IMG/VR virus record: IMGVR_UViG_3300045999_005825
Coordinates: 1 to 44,156 of that record
Direction: 5' to 3' (one strand)
Source of the DNA: a virus
DNA length: 44,156 nucleotides
Shown here: one piece after another, positions 13,746 to 21,336 of the stretch
How the letters are laid out: every line of letters begins with the position of its first letter
How positions within the stretch are numbered: position 1 is the stretch's first letter
Translations under genes and position numbers: made by a program
The notes under the pieces: model-generated
What the model was told of the DNA's origin: nothing
Databases searched by the model: none
The model's input: only the letters and a program-made list of their open reading frames with translations

Positions 13746-13774
13746 TTGACACCATTCAACATTGCCTCTATCAT
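13746..13774 (+). promoter_or_regulatory. 14-bp motif copy D combined with sigma70 promoter
   Basis: TTGACACCATTCAA (13746-13759) supplies a perfect -35 (TTGACA); after a 17-bp spacer comes TATCAT (13769-13774). It lies 80 bp before the ssDNA-binding protein gene and heads the replication operon. It is the only copy of the motif with a good -10 at the right distance. Confidence 0.65.
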
Positions 13775-13854
13775 CTTGCCCAGCGGGCATTGGTGGTGAG
13801 CTTCGGTCCACGCCATGTAAGACCCGCCTACCCACGTTTCATCAGGAGTAATTC

Positions 13855-14448
13855 GTGCCCAAGTTTGTGTCTCCCATCGGAGCCATGGTGTTCGGCAGCA
13901 TTGTCGAACCACGCGAGAATCCCAACAGCGGCAAGGTCGAGTGGAACCTCGGCTTTGTTCTCAGCTTGGAAGACTCCAACACCATCATGGAGAACATCGC
14001 AACAGCTGTTGCTGCAAAGCGTGCCGCCAATCCCAAGTTTCCTCAGACCGACGACAAGCTGAAGTTCCCCTACCGCCCCTCGCAGCGCCGCAACGAGGAG
14101 GGCGAGAAGGAAATGGACCCCGACAACCTGCTCTGGAACTTCAAGCGCAACGCCACCTACCAGACCAAGACCGGAGAGATCAAGCAGAACAATCCCCCTG
14201 CTCTGTACGACAGCCTCGGCCGCCTTGTCACCGGCACTATTGACCGCGTGCCCTCCGGCACCACGGGCAAGGTGGTCTACGAAATCTACGTGTACGACAT
14301 GCCCGGTGCCAAGGGCGTGTCCCTGCAGATCGTTGGCTTCCAGATCGCAGAGATGAAGAAGATTGAGACTGACCTGGCACCTATCGAAGGTGGCTGGGTG
14401 CCGGACGAGATCGACGACATTGCCGCTGCCCTAGCCGCCGATGCTTGA
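13855..14448 (+). CDS. ssb: ssDNA-binding protein (T7 gp2.5-like)
   Basis: 197 aa with a GTG start behind a perfect AGGAG. OB-fold-type protein with a beta-rich core and an acidic C-terminal tail (EGGWVPDEIDDIAAALAADA). The tail lacks the terminal aromatic residue important in T7 gp2.5. It coats single strands and interacts with replication proteins. Position directly after RNA polymerase and before endonuclease I is T7-like. It overlaps the next gene by 8 bp. Confidence 0.85.
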   Translation: MPKFVSPIGAMVFGSIVEPRENPNSGKVEWNLGFVLSLEDSNTIMENIATAVAAKRAANPKFPQTDDKLKFPYRPSQRRNEEGEKEMDPDNLLWNFKRNATYQTKTGEIKQNNPPALYDSLGRLVTGTIDRVPSGTTGKVVYEIYVYDMPGAKGVSLQIVGFQIAEMKKIETDLAPIEGGWVPDEIDDIAAALAADA

Positions 14449-14980
14449 CCGGTACAACCGGCGAGTACGCAGCAAGAACGACAAGGAGCGCCGCTCCAAG
14501 CTTGAAGATGAAGTGGAGCAAGCCCTGATTAACCAGGGCTACTCACCTGAGTACGAGAGCGAGCGGTTCTCCTACGTCTTGCATCGGAAGTACCGCCCCG
14601 ACTTCAAGGTGGGCAACGTGTATGTGGAGGTGAAGGGCTGGTGGCCACCGGCGGAACGATCCAAGTTCCTGGCGGTGATCTTGAACAACCCTGGCCTGCC
14701 GATCTTTGTGGCGCTGCAACGTCCCAACTTGACGTTGAACAAGCAAAGCAAGACCACCTACGCCGAGTGGTGTTCTCGGCATGGCGTTGCCTGGTGCCCC
14801 ATCCCAATCCCACCTGACTTCATGAAGCAATGGCAAGAGGGAGCGCGACCCACATTCCATGTCCCAACGAAGAATGTGGAAGCTCGGACGCAGCAACCGA
14901 GTACTCAGACGGTTCTATTTACTGCTTCTCCTGTCAACAACGATTCACCTCTGATGGACAACCTTGGAAACAGTCAATGA
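14441..14980 (+). CDS. endonuclease I / Holliday-junction resolvase (T7 gp3-like)
   Basis: 179 aa. Catalytic PD-(D/E)xK set: E22 or E25, D54 (YRPDF), E63 and K65 (VEVKG), and a T7-like tail segment 'TTYAEWCSRHGVAW'. It resolves branched DNA before packaging and degrades host DNA. The C-terminal 50 residues, Thr/Gln/Ser-rich and without homology to T7 gp3, are encoded in a 151-bp out-of-frame overlap with the zinc-finger end of the primase-helicase gene. Confidence 0.93.
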   Translation: MLDRYNRRVRSKNDKERRSKLEDEVEQALINQGYSPEYESERFSYVLHRKYRPDFKVGNVYVEVKGWWPPAERSKFLAVILNNPGLPIFVALQRPNLTLNKQSKTTYAEWCSRHGVAWCPIPIPPDFMKQWQEGARPTFHVPTKNVEARTQQPSTQTVLFTASPVNNDSPLMDNLGNSQ

Positions 14981-16506
14981 ACTCAACCGCAAAAAAGGCC
15001 TTTCAAGCCCTTCCACGCACTGATTCAGTCACCGCCAAAGCCAGCCTGTTAATCGGAAAAGCTGCCAGCATCCCCTCCCGAAAGATCACCGAGCGCACCT
15101 GTCGCTTGTTCGGCTACGACGTCTCGACTTACAGAGGACAGCCTGCGCAGATCGCCAACTACCGGGATGAGAACGGGCTGACCGTTGCCCAGCACATCCG
15201 GTATGGCGAGAAGCAGTTTGCCTGGGTCGGCCGAGAGAAGGGTCTCAAGATCCAGCTCTTCGGTCAGCACCTCGGCACCGATGGCACCCTCATCCTCACC
15301 GAGGGGGAGATCGATGCCATGTCGGTCTACGAGTGCTTGTACAAGCACCGCCACCAGAGCAAGTTTGTTGTTGCCTCGATTCCTGATGGAGCTCAAAGCG
15401 CTAAGGAGTACGCGAAGGCGGTTGATTCGCCCAAGAGCCAGCTCCGTTACATCCTGGGCTTCAAGCGGGTCGTCATCTTCATGGATACAGACGAGCCCGG
15501 CCGCAAGGCTGCTGCTGATCTGGCTGCACTTATCGGCCCTACTGCTGCTATCGCAGGAGGCTTCCCTTACAAGGACGCCAATGAGGCGTGGATGGCCGAT
15601 GACTACAACGCCATCCTTGAAGCCATCAACAACGCCAGGCGCCATCGGCCGGAGGCGATTGTCCACGCACCAGATCTCCTTGAGAAAGTCCTCAAGCCTG
15701 AGCACCGCTTTGGCTTGCCATACCCCTGGGCCGGGTGGAACCGGATGACCGAGGGCATGAAACCGGGGCAGCTGGTGATGGTGTCCGGGGGAACCGGGAT
15801 CGGGAAGAGCCTGTTCACCCGCAGCATCGCCTTGCATCTCTGCCGAGATCACAAGGTCAAGGTTGCCTACATCGGCCTTGAGGAAAGCTGCGAGACCAGC
15901 CTGGAGCGGATGCTGTCTGAACAGATGGGCGTTCCGCTTCACCTCGATAAGCCAGAGGAGAGGGCAGCTCGGGAGCCCGCAACCATTCGCTCAGCGATGG
16001 ACGCTTTCGCCAACAATCTGTTCTTACTGGACAAGTTTGGCAGTGATGACTTCGACTCTTTTGTTGCCACCGTTAAACATTATGTCCTGGGGGAGCAGTG
16101 CCAAGTTGTTGTCCTTGATCACTTCTCCTTGCTCGCGGATGGCATTGCCCTCAATGCTGATCAGCGCAGGGCTATTGATCGCTGCATCAAGGATCTCAAG
16201 ACGCTGTGCGTCGAGCTCAACTTTACGATGGTCGTCGTGTGTCACCTCTCCAGAAGCGGTGGTATTGGCCCATCTCACGAAGAAGGAGGCGAGCCAAGTC
16301 TTGCGGAACTTAGAGGGTCACACAGTCTGGCCCAAATCCCGGACTTCGTAGTCATGTTGCAGCGCAACCCCCGCGCTGAAGACAAGGAGGAAGCCAACAC
16401 CACTACCTGTTGGCTGAAGAAGAACCGGGTCAAGGGCGAGCTTGGCCCCATGTGCAAGCTCAAGTACCTGAGCAGCTTCTGTCGATTCCAGGAGATCGAT
16501 GCGTAG
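14830..16506 (+). CDS. primase-helicase (T7 gp4-like)
   Basis: 558 aa (T7 gp4A 566). N-terminal zinc ribbon with C11, C16, C32 and C35, then the TOPRIM primase with TEGEID (E158 region) and MDTDEPGRKA, then a RecA-type helicase with Walker A SGGTGIGKS (K326), 'IGLEES', Walker B VVVLDH, and 'VVVCHLSR' plus 'LRGSHSLAQ'. It unwinds DNA and makes primers at the fork. The ATG at 14830 must be the start because the zinc ribbon lies wholly inside the overlap with the endonuclease gene. Unusually, no DNA polymerase gene follows. Confidence 0.96.
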   Translation: MARGSATHIPCPNEECGSSDAATEYSDGSIYCFSCQQRFTSDGQPWKQSMNSTAKKAFQALPRTDSVTAKASLLIGKAASIPSRKITERTCRLFGYDVSTYRGQPAQIANYRDENGLTVAQHIRYGEKQFAWVGREKGLKIQLFGQHLGTDGTLILTEGEIDAMSVYECLYKHRHQSKFVVASIPDGAQSAKEYAKAVDSPKSQLRYILGFKRVVIFMDTDEPGRKAAADLAALIGPTAAIAGGFPYKDANEAWMADDYNAILEAINNARRHRPEAIVHAPDLLEKVLKPEHRFGLPYPWAGWNRMTEGMKPGQLVMVSGGTGIGKSLFTRSIALHLCRDHKVKVAYIGLEESCETSLERMLSEQMGVPLHLDKPEERAAREPATIRSAMDAFANNLFLLDKFGSDDFDSFVATVKHYVLGEQCQVVVLDHFSLLADGIALNADQRRAIDRCIKDLKTLCVELNFTMVVVCHLSRSGGIGPSHEEGGEPSLAELRGSHSLAQIPDFVVMLQRNPRAEDKEEANTTTCWLKKNRVKGELGPMCKLKYLSSFCRFQEIDA

Positions 16507-16729
16507 CTCAATCGTTAGTGCCGAGGGGTACAACCCCATCAACCGCGGCCGCACTTTTTCTGATGATCCTAAGCACCCACTATGGAAGATCCAGGTCAAG
16601 TTCCCAACAGCGAAGCCAATGGTGGAGCTGATCAAAGCTCCGACCAAACAGGCAGCGATCCAGTACGCGAAGACCAAGTACCCGGAGTCCGAAATCTCAT
16701 TGCTTACGGCTACTCCTGTGCGCCGCTAG
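16499..16729 (+). CDS. 76-aa hypothetical protein
   Basis: ATG at 16499 overlaps the primase-helicase stop by 8 bp. Small basic alpha/beta protein (GRTFSDDPKHPLWKIQVKFP, ending LLTATPVRR) with a helix 'APTKQAAIQYAKTKYPESEI'. It occupies the start of the interval where T7 has gene 5. No family recognised. Confidence 0.6.
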   Translation: MRSSIVSAEGYNPINRGRTFSDDPKHPLWKIQVKFPTAKPMVELIKAPTKQAAIQYAKTKYPESEISLLTATPVRR

Positions 16730-16929
16730 ACCCGGACACTGAGTACCGCATCTGGGGTTCATACATCAACTCGATGTGTGACCACGCCATTGAACACTTC
16801 AACAACGCACCCAACCCTGATTATGCCCAAACGTCGTTCGCCCAAGCCTTCTGGAACGGTTACGGAGTCGCAGCCGGAATCCTTAGAAACACCATCAGGA
16901 GCTATCCCGTTAATCCAAAGGTGCAATGA
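16582..16929 (+). CDS. hypothetical protein, start uncertain
   Basis: The open frame of 115 aa overlaps the previous gene for 148 bp. The part after about 16700 looks coding (YRIWGSYINSMCDHAIEHFN, then QAFWNGYGVAAGILRNTIRS); the first 40 residues are low-complexity and may not be translated. Alternative start: ATG at about 16772. The stop TGA overlaps a following ATG. Function unknown. Confidence 0.4.
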   Translation: MEDPGQVPNSEANGGADQSSDQTGSDPVREDQVPGVRNLIAYGYSCAPLDPDTEYRIWGSYINSMCDHAIEHFNNAPNPDYAQTSFAQAFWNGYGVAAGILRNTIRSYPVNPKVQ

Positions 16930-17113
16930 CGCCTACTGGTTTCCTGACTCGCGTTATGCGCTGTCTGATTCGGTGCGTATGGCGTCCGCCCTCAAGATCA
17001 TTGCCGACGAGGTGGATGAGTGGTCGGCGGAGTGCAAGGCTAAGGGGTCGGAGATCGTTGCCCTTGCTCTACATGGGGTGGCGGAACGGCTCAGAGATGC
17101 AACAAATGTCTAG
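16778..17113 (+). CDS. hypothetical protein, true start probably near 16970-16981
   Basis: The coding-like part is the C-terminal 60 residues: NDAYWFPDSRYALSDSVRMA, a helix 'LKIIADEVDEWSAECKAKGS' and a second helix 'VALALHGVAERLRDATNV'. Upstream residues translate the overlapping frame of the previous gene. The most likely starts are a GTG or ATG around 16974-16981. It ends in a short overlap with the next ATG. No function recognised. Confidence 0.4.
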   Translation: MTTPLNTSTTHPTLIMPKRRSPKPSGTVTESQPESLETPSGAIPLIQRCNDAYWFPDSRYALSDSVRMASALKIIADEVDEWSAECKAKGSEIVALALHGVAERLRDATNV

Positions 17114-17345
17114 TACCCCTTTCACCCCTGCGGTCGTGGAGGAGAGCTGGCTCAGCGACACCGTTCATGCACAGCACATCTCCAGGGATGGGGTGAGTGA
17201 TCTGTACATCGGTGGAGTCGGCAACAAGTCGATTGTCTTCTACAGCCTGCAAGACCTATCCCAATGGTTCATTGAGCATGGCATCGATGCTGATGATCCT
17301 GTCTGGCTGTACCTGGAACACCTTGCCAACGAGGAAACGAACTGA
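17106..17345 (+). CDS. 79-aa acidic hypothetical protein
   Basis: ATG at 17106 overlaps the preceding stop. MSSTPFTPAVVEESWLSDTV..., with beta segments 'DLYIGGVGNKSIVFYSLQ' and an acidic C-terminus (EHGIDADDPVWLYLEHLANE). The longer frame to 16926 is Arg-rich shadow sequence. Its stop overlaps the next start by one base. Function unknown. Confidence 0.55.
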   Translation: MSSTPFTPAVVEESWLSDTVHAQHISRDGVSDLYIGGVGNKSIVFYSLQDLSQWFIEHGIDADDPVWLYLEHLANEETN

Positions 17346-17605
17346 TGGGACTATCTGCAACAGGCCCTGACTGCCCCTCCTGCGGGGCATGGATCACCAA
17401 GGTGATCCTCACCAGGGCCAACACAGCCTGCGACGAGTTGATCAGGCGTCGCCACTGCCACTACTGCGATCACCGCTTTTACACCAGGCAGGTGAGAGAG
17501 GAGATCGTTGACGTGAAGTGGGTGCCTGGCGCCAACGGGAAGTCAACGATTCCCAAGGTGATCAAGGTCTATGACACACCACTCAAGGGGAGGGCTGCAG
17601 CGTGA
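17345..17605 (+). CDS. NrdR-like zinc-ribbon protein
   Basis: 86 aa. CPSC (residues 10-13) and CHYC (about 38-41) with 'DELIRRRHCHYCDHRFYTRQ' match the N-terminal zinc ribbon of NrdR, the repressor of ribonucleotide reductase genes (family 'IRRRReC..C..RFtTyE'). The ATP-cone that follows in NrdR is missing; instead there is a short basic tail. It could bind NrdR boxes in the host and derepress nucleotide synthesis or be a general DNA-binding element. Coupled to both neighbours. Confidence 0.65.
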   Translation: MGLSATGPDCPSCGAWITKVILTRANTACDELIRRRHCHYCDHRFYTRQVREEIVDVKWVPGANGKSTIPKVIKVYDTPLKGRAAA

Positions 17606-18441
17606 CCATCTTTCTGCTTGACGGCGACATGCTGTTGATGCGTGCCGCCACTGCCACAGAGGTAGAGGTGCAGCTGGGCGACGACGTATGGACGCGCCAT
17701 AGCGAGCTGCCCCAGGCCAGGGAGATGTACTGGCAACAGGTCGAGGCCTGGTGCGACCAGTTCGAGATCACGTTGGATGACGTGTGGCACTGCTTCACTG
17801 AAGCCAGTGCCTTCCGCAAGGAGATCTACCCCGGCTACAAGGCGAACCGGAAGAACAAGCCCAAGCCGATTGGGTACAAGCAGTTGAAGGCGGAGATCAT
17901 GGGGGAGCCGAACGCGTTCTGCTTCCACCAGATCGAGGCGGACGATCTCATCGGGATCTTCGCCACCATGCCGGAAGCGAAGGATGAGCGTGTCGTCATC
18001 GCGGCACGTGACAAAGACTTAATGCAAATCCCTGGCATCCACGTGTGGATGGATGAGGGGCAAGATGTGGAGGATCAAGATGGACTTGTGGTTCAACGCG
18101 TCAATGGCACCGTCATCCAGACCAATTCGCCAGAACACGCCGAGCGCTTCACGTACCAGCAATACCTATCGGGTGACTCGACCGATGGAATCCCAGGCTG
18201 CCCCGGTCTGGGACCCGTGGGAGCCGCACGACTCGTCAAGGAGTTCGACATCACGCAGCCTGTGGATTGTTGGGAAGCGGTTGTTCGGGCGTATGAGAAG
18301 GCACAGAGCAAGAAGAAACTTGATCTATACAACGCACCCGAGTACGCCACGCAGCAAGCGCGACTAGCTCGCATCCTGCGACATGGCGAGTATGACTTCA
18401 ACACCCACAAGGTCACGCTATGGAATCCCCCGACACGTTGA
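17602..18441 (+). CDS. exo: 5'-3' exonuclease (T7 gp6-like, FEN family)
   Basis: 279 aa. Metal-binding acidic residues occur in the usual order: LDGDML (8-ish), 'EIYPGYKANRKNKPKPIGY' arch helix, EADDLIG, AARDKDLMQ and the helix-hairpin-helix region 'GDSTDGIPGCPGLGPVGAAR'. It degrades host DNA and removes primers. In T7 the DNA polymerase gene lies immediately upstream of this gene; here the zinc ribbon gene does, overlapping by 4 bp. Confidence 0.93.
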   Translation: MTIFLLDGDMLLMRAATATEVEVQLGDDVWTRHSELPQAREMYWQQVEAWCDQFEITLDDVWHCFTEASAFRKEIYPGYKANRKNKPKPIGYKQLKAEIMGEPNAFCFHQIEADDLIGIFATMPEAKDERVVIAARDKDLMQIPGIHVWMDEGQDVEDQDGLVVQRVNGTVIQTNSPEHAERFTYQQYLSGDSTDGIPGCPGLGPVGAARLVKEFDITQPVDCWEAVVRAYEKAQSKKKLDLYNAPEYATQQARLARILRHGEYDFNTHKVTLWNPPTR

Positions 18442-18602
18442 AGCGCATCATCACCAAGCACCTTGACGATGAATTGCTGGACGCTCTTGATCAGTTGTTC
18501 CCCGAAAGAACTCCTGAGCTGAATGACTCTATTGATCAGATTCGGTACGCTTCTGGTCAGAGATCTGTCATTCGCTTTCTCAGGGGGTTAGTTGATGGCT
18601 AA
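18420..18602 (+). CDS. 60-aa helical phage protein
   Basis: Starts inside the end of exo (22-bp overlap) and ends inside the next gene. 'DDELLDALDQLFPERTPELN' plus 'GQRSVIRFLRGLVDG' is a layout I know from many small podovirus proteins located near exonuclease or head genes, without assigned function. Confidence 0.65.
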   Translation: MESPDTLKRIITKHLDDELLDALDQLFPERTPELNDSIDQIRYASGQRSVIRFLRGLVDG

Positions 18603-19644
18603 GAAAAAGTCCTCTCCGACAAAGGTTCAAACCAATGCCGGAGTCAACCCAATGGGCGCTCCTGCAAAGCCAGCAGCTGTGTCATCAATCGCGGCGGCTG
18701 GTCCTGTACTTAGCAAGAGCGAAGCGAGAAGCATCGCCGATGCCAAAGGCAAGACGGTCGCCCAGGTTATGGCCAACGCCCAAAACAAAGGCGTTGCGCT
18801 TGGATCTGGCTTGGTCAACCAGTTCAACAGTGGAAAGCTTGGACCAAACACGGCAATAGCCGGCACAAAAGCCTTTGACGCACTGCGCGGGCTTCAAGGC
18901 CTGCAGATGAATCCAGGCACGGCCTACGCCGGCTACAGCACCACAAGCACGCCTGCCAGTCGTTCCGTCAATGGCGGCTACACCAGTGGTTCTTCGACGA
19001 TCAATCCGATTGTCCTGCCACGAAACATCGTCAGAGCTGCCGCTGGCGCAACCGGCACGGCCAGCGGCGGAGCCGGCGGGACTGGCGGAACCGGCGGGAC
19101 TGGCGGAACCGGCGGAACCGGCGGGACTGGTGGGAAAGGGGGCAAAGGCAACAAGCCCGGCACCCAGGGGTATATCAACAGCCAGTTCGACGCCTACCAG
19201 GAGTGGGCTCAAACCACTATTGACACGCTGACAACAGGCCAAGACGTACTGACCCAGCAGATCCTTGACCTGCAGACGCGTAATGATCAGAACGTTGCCG
19301 ACATCATGGCAACGTTCAGCGATCAGCTGTCCGCAACTCAAAGCGCAGCAGATGAGCAGATCGCTGGGCTGCAGAACTTGATGATGCAGCAGGAGCAGCA
19401 GTTCCAGCAAGCAAACACTGCTCAGCAGCAACAAGCGGCTTCCGCGCAGGCCGCCTACGAGGAGCAGCGTCGTCAGGCCGAAGCCCTTGCTCGTGCCTAT
19501 GTCCCGAACATGGAGCCCACCGCTTCCAACCTGACCTACGGCAGCAACAAGAAGCAGGAGGACACCAACCTGCTGTCCAGCCTGACGATGCTCTCCCCCG
19601 CTAGCTCCACTTCGCCTTACCTCGCCGGTCTGCAAATCGCATGA
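18595..19644 (+). CDS. Gly/Ala/Gln-rich virion-type protein upstream of portal
   Basis: 349 aa from the ATG at 18595 (AGGGGG upstream); an in-frame TTG at 18592 is possible. Basic N-terminus (MAKKKSSPTK), Ala-rich region, a Gly-Gly-Thr tract (about 155-185) encoded by nine 9-bp repeats, then a long Gln-rich coiled coil (about 195-310). Its position corresponds to T7 gp7.3, a tail/adsorption protein upstream of portal, and to long coiled-coil structural proteins of cyanophages. The role in the virion is inferred from position and composition. Confidence 0.6.
   Translation: MAKKKSSPTKVQTNAGVNPMGAPAKPAAVSSIAAAGPVLSKSEARSIADAKGKTVAQVMANAQNKGVALGSGLVNQFNSGKLGPNTAIAGTKAFDALRGLQGLQMNPGTAYAGYSTTSTPASRSVNGGYTSGSSTINPIVLPRNIVRAAAGATGTASGGAGGTGGTGGTGGTGGTGGTGGKGGKGNKPGTQGYINSQFDAYQEWAQTTIDTLTTGQDVLTQQILDLQTRNDQNVADIMATFSDQLSATQSAADEQIAGLQNLMMQQEQQFQQANTAQQQQAASAQAAYEEQRRQAEALARAYVPNMEPTASNLTYGSNKKQEDTNLLSSLTMLSPASSTSPYLAGLQIA
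19066..19146 (+). repeat. nine tandem 9-bp repeats (GGCGGAACC/GGCGGGACT)
   Basis: In-frame minisatellite coding for a Gly-Gly-Thr/Ala/Lys linker. Unit number could change by slippage without shifting the frame. Confidence 0.85.
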
Positions 19645-21230
19645 AGAACACTGCTCAGTCCCGGTGGAAAGACCTGGAGCCGTACCGGAGCCTTTGCCTC
19701 CGGCGTGCGATTGATGCCAGCAAGCTCACCATCCCAACGCTGATCCCTGAATCCGATCAGAACGACAGCTGGGCAGGTGATCGCTACAACAGCATCCCAA
19801 GCCTGTACCAAGGGGCAGGCGCCCGTGGCGTCAATAGTCTCAGTGCCAAGCTGCTGCTTGCTCTCATGCCCCCGAGTCAGCCCTTCTTCCGGCTGACCAT
19901 CGACAAGGGAAAGATCCAGCAGTACCTGGAACAGCGCGGCGGGCAGGAGGAGCAGCTGCTCAGCCAGCTTGATCAGGCTTTGTCCGATCTGGAGCGCCAA
20001 GTGCTGCGCCGCCTGGATCAACTTCAGGCCCGCTCCGCCCTGTTTGAAGCGGTCAAGCATTTGATCGTTGGTGGCAACGCACTGCTGTACATCGGTGCTG
20101 ACGCGATCCGCATGTACACCCTGCGGTCCTTCTGTGTTGATCGTGACCCGGAGGGGAACGTCACCGAGATCGTGGTGCGCGAGCAGGTGGCTGAGCGCTA
20201 CATGCCCGTGCGTGAGCCCAAGGAGTCAGGCGAGGGCGAAAGCGACGAGCGGGAAGACGTGTACACCCACGTCAACATCAGCCCCCAAGACAACCGGGTT
20301 GAGTGGTATCAGGAATACGACGGGGAAAAGCTGGCTGGCAGCGCTGGCTTCAGTTCCCTGGAGACCAGCCCCTGGGTGGTCCTAAGGCTTCGGAAGGTGG
20401 CTGGCGAAAGCTATGGCCGCGGCCTCGTGGAGGAGGTGCTGGGTGATCTTCAGAGCCTGGAGTCACTGAGTAAGGCAGTGGTGCAGGGTGCGTTGATCAG
20501 CGCCAAGGCGTTGTTCCTGGTCAACCCCAACGGCACGACCAGGGCCGACGTTCTGGCCCGCGCTGAGAACGGAGCCATCGTTGCAGGCAACGCAGCCGAC
20601 GTGGAAGCGCTGCAGGTGCAGAAGTCATCCGACATGTCGGTTGCGCTGCAGGCCATGCAGTTACTGGAGCGCAGGCTCAGCTACACGTTCCTTGCCGACG
20701 AGGCGATCCAGCGTGACGCGGAGCGCGTTACTGCTGAAGAGATCAGGCTTATGGCAGAGAGCCTTGAACGTGGATTGGCGGGCGTGTACTCCATGCTCAG
20801 CGCCGAACTGCAGCTGCCATTGATCCGCAGGGTGATGCACCTGATGGAGCGCGAGGGCGACATTCCCCCGGTGCCGAAGGGACTGGTTGAGCCTCAGGTG
20901 ACTACCGGCCTGGAGGCGATTGGCCGCGGCAATGACAAGCAACGGCTGACCACATTCCTGCAAACAGTTGCTGCATCCATTGGTCCTGAGCAGTTCCTGC
21001 AGTACATCAACCCCAGTGAGTTGATCCGTCGTTTCGCTGCAGCGGACGGCATTGATACAGCTGGACTGGTTAAGGATGACCAGGAACTACAGGCTGAGCA
21101 AGCACAGCAACAGCAGGCTATGTTGGCACAACAACTCGCACAAGGAGCGATCCAGAGTGGAGCAACGGCGACGCCGCAACCCAGCGGAGGAACAGCTGTC
21201 GGAACTGATCAAGGAGCAGTCGCAGCCTGA
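19641..21230 (+). CDS. portal / head-tail connector (T7 gp8-like)
   Basis: 529 aa (T7 gp8 536). Dodecameric portal of the capsid vertex. N-terminus 'RWKDLEPYRSLCLRRAIDAS', 'GARGVNSLSAKLLLALMPPS', 'SYGRGLVEEVLGDLQSLESL' and 'ERVTAEEIRLMAESLERGL' are typical of podoviral connectors. The Gln-rich C-terminus (AEQAQQQQAMLAQQLAQ) overlaps a small gene in another frame. Start overlaps the preceding stop (ATGA). Confidence 0.95.
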   Translation: MKNTAQSRWKDLEPYRSLCLRRAIDASKLTIPTLIPESDQNDSWAGDRYNSIPSLYQGAGARGVNSLSAKLLLALMPPSQPFFRLTIDKGKIQQYLEQRGGQEEQLLSQLDQALSDLERQVLRRLDQLQARSALFEAVKHLIVGGNALLYIGADAIRMYTLRSFCVDRDPEGNVTEIVVREQVAERYMPVREPKESGEGESDEREDVYTHVNISPQDNRVEWYQEYDGEKLAGSAGFSSLETSPWVVLRLRKVAGESYGRGLVEEVLGDLQSLESLSKAVVQGALISAKALFLVNPNGTTRADVLARAENGAIVAGNAADVEALQVQKSSDMSVALQAMQLLERRLSYTFLADEAIQRDAERVTAEEIRLMAESLERGLAGVYSMLSAELQLPLIRRVMHLMEREGDIPPVPKGLVEPQVTTGLEAIGRGNDKQRLTTFLQTVAASIGPEQFLQYINPSELIRRFAAADGIDTAGLVKDDQELQAEQAQQQQAMLAQQLAQGAIQSGATATPQPSGGTAVGTDQGAVAA

Positions 21231-21336
21231 AGCCCCAACTCCTAGTGACAAAAGCTTGACACCAGGCAAGGGTTCACATACGCAGCCCCTGCCTGACGGT
21301 GGTCACATGATTATTCGGGATGGGTTCAATGTCTGA
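21157..21336 (+). CDS. 59-aa basic/acidic protein between portal and scaffold
   Basis: GTG at 21157 with a perfect AAGGAG 9 nt upstream. The gene overlaps the portal 3' end by 74 bp and the scaffold start by 17 bp and fills the space between them. VEQRRRRNPAEEQLSELIKE... then 'LPDGGHMIIRDGFNV'. The strong ribosome site and filled spacing argue for a real gene; the function is unknown. Confidence 0.55.
   Translation: MEQRRRRNPAEEQLSELIKEQSQPEAPTPSDKSLTPGKGSHTQPLPDGGHMIIRDGFNV

Noticed and set aside
21256-21269. Further copy of the 14-bp motif (TTGACACCAGGCAA)
   Set aside because: It matches 12 of 14 but lies within a small coding frame and lacks the conserved TTCAA half; a similar partial match occurs at about 30528.
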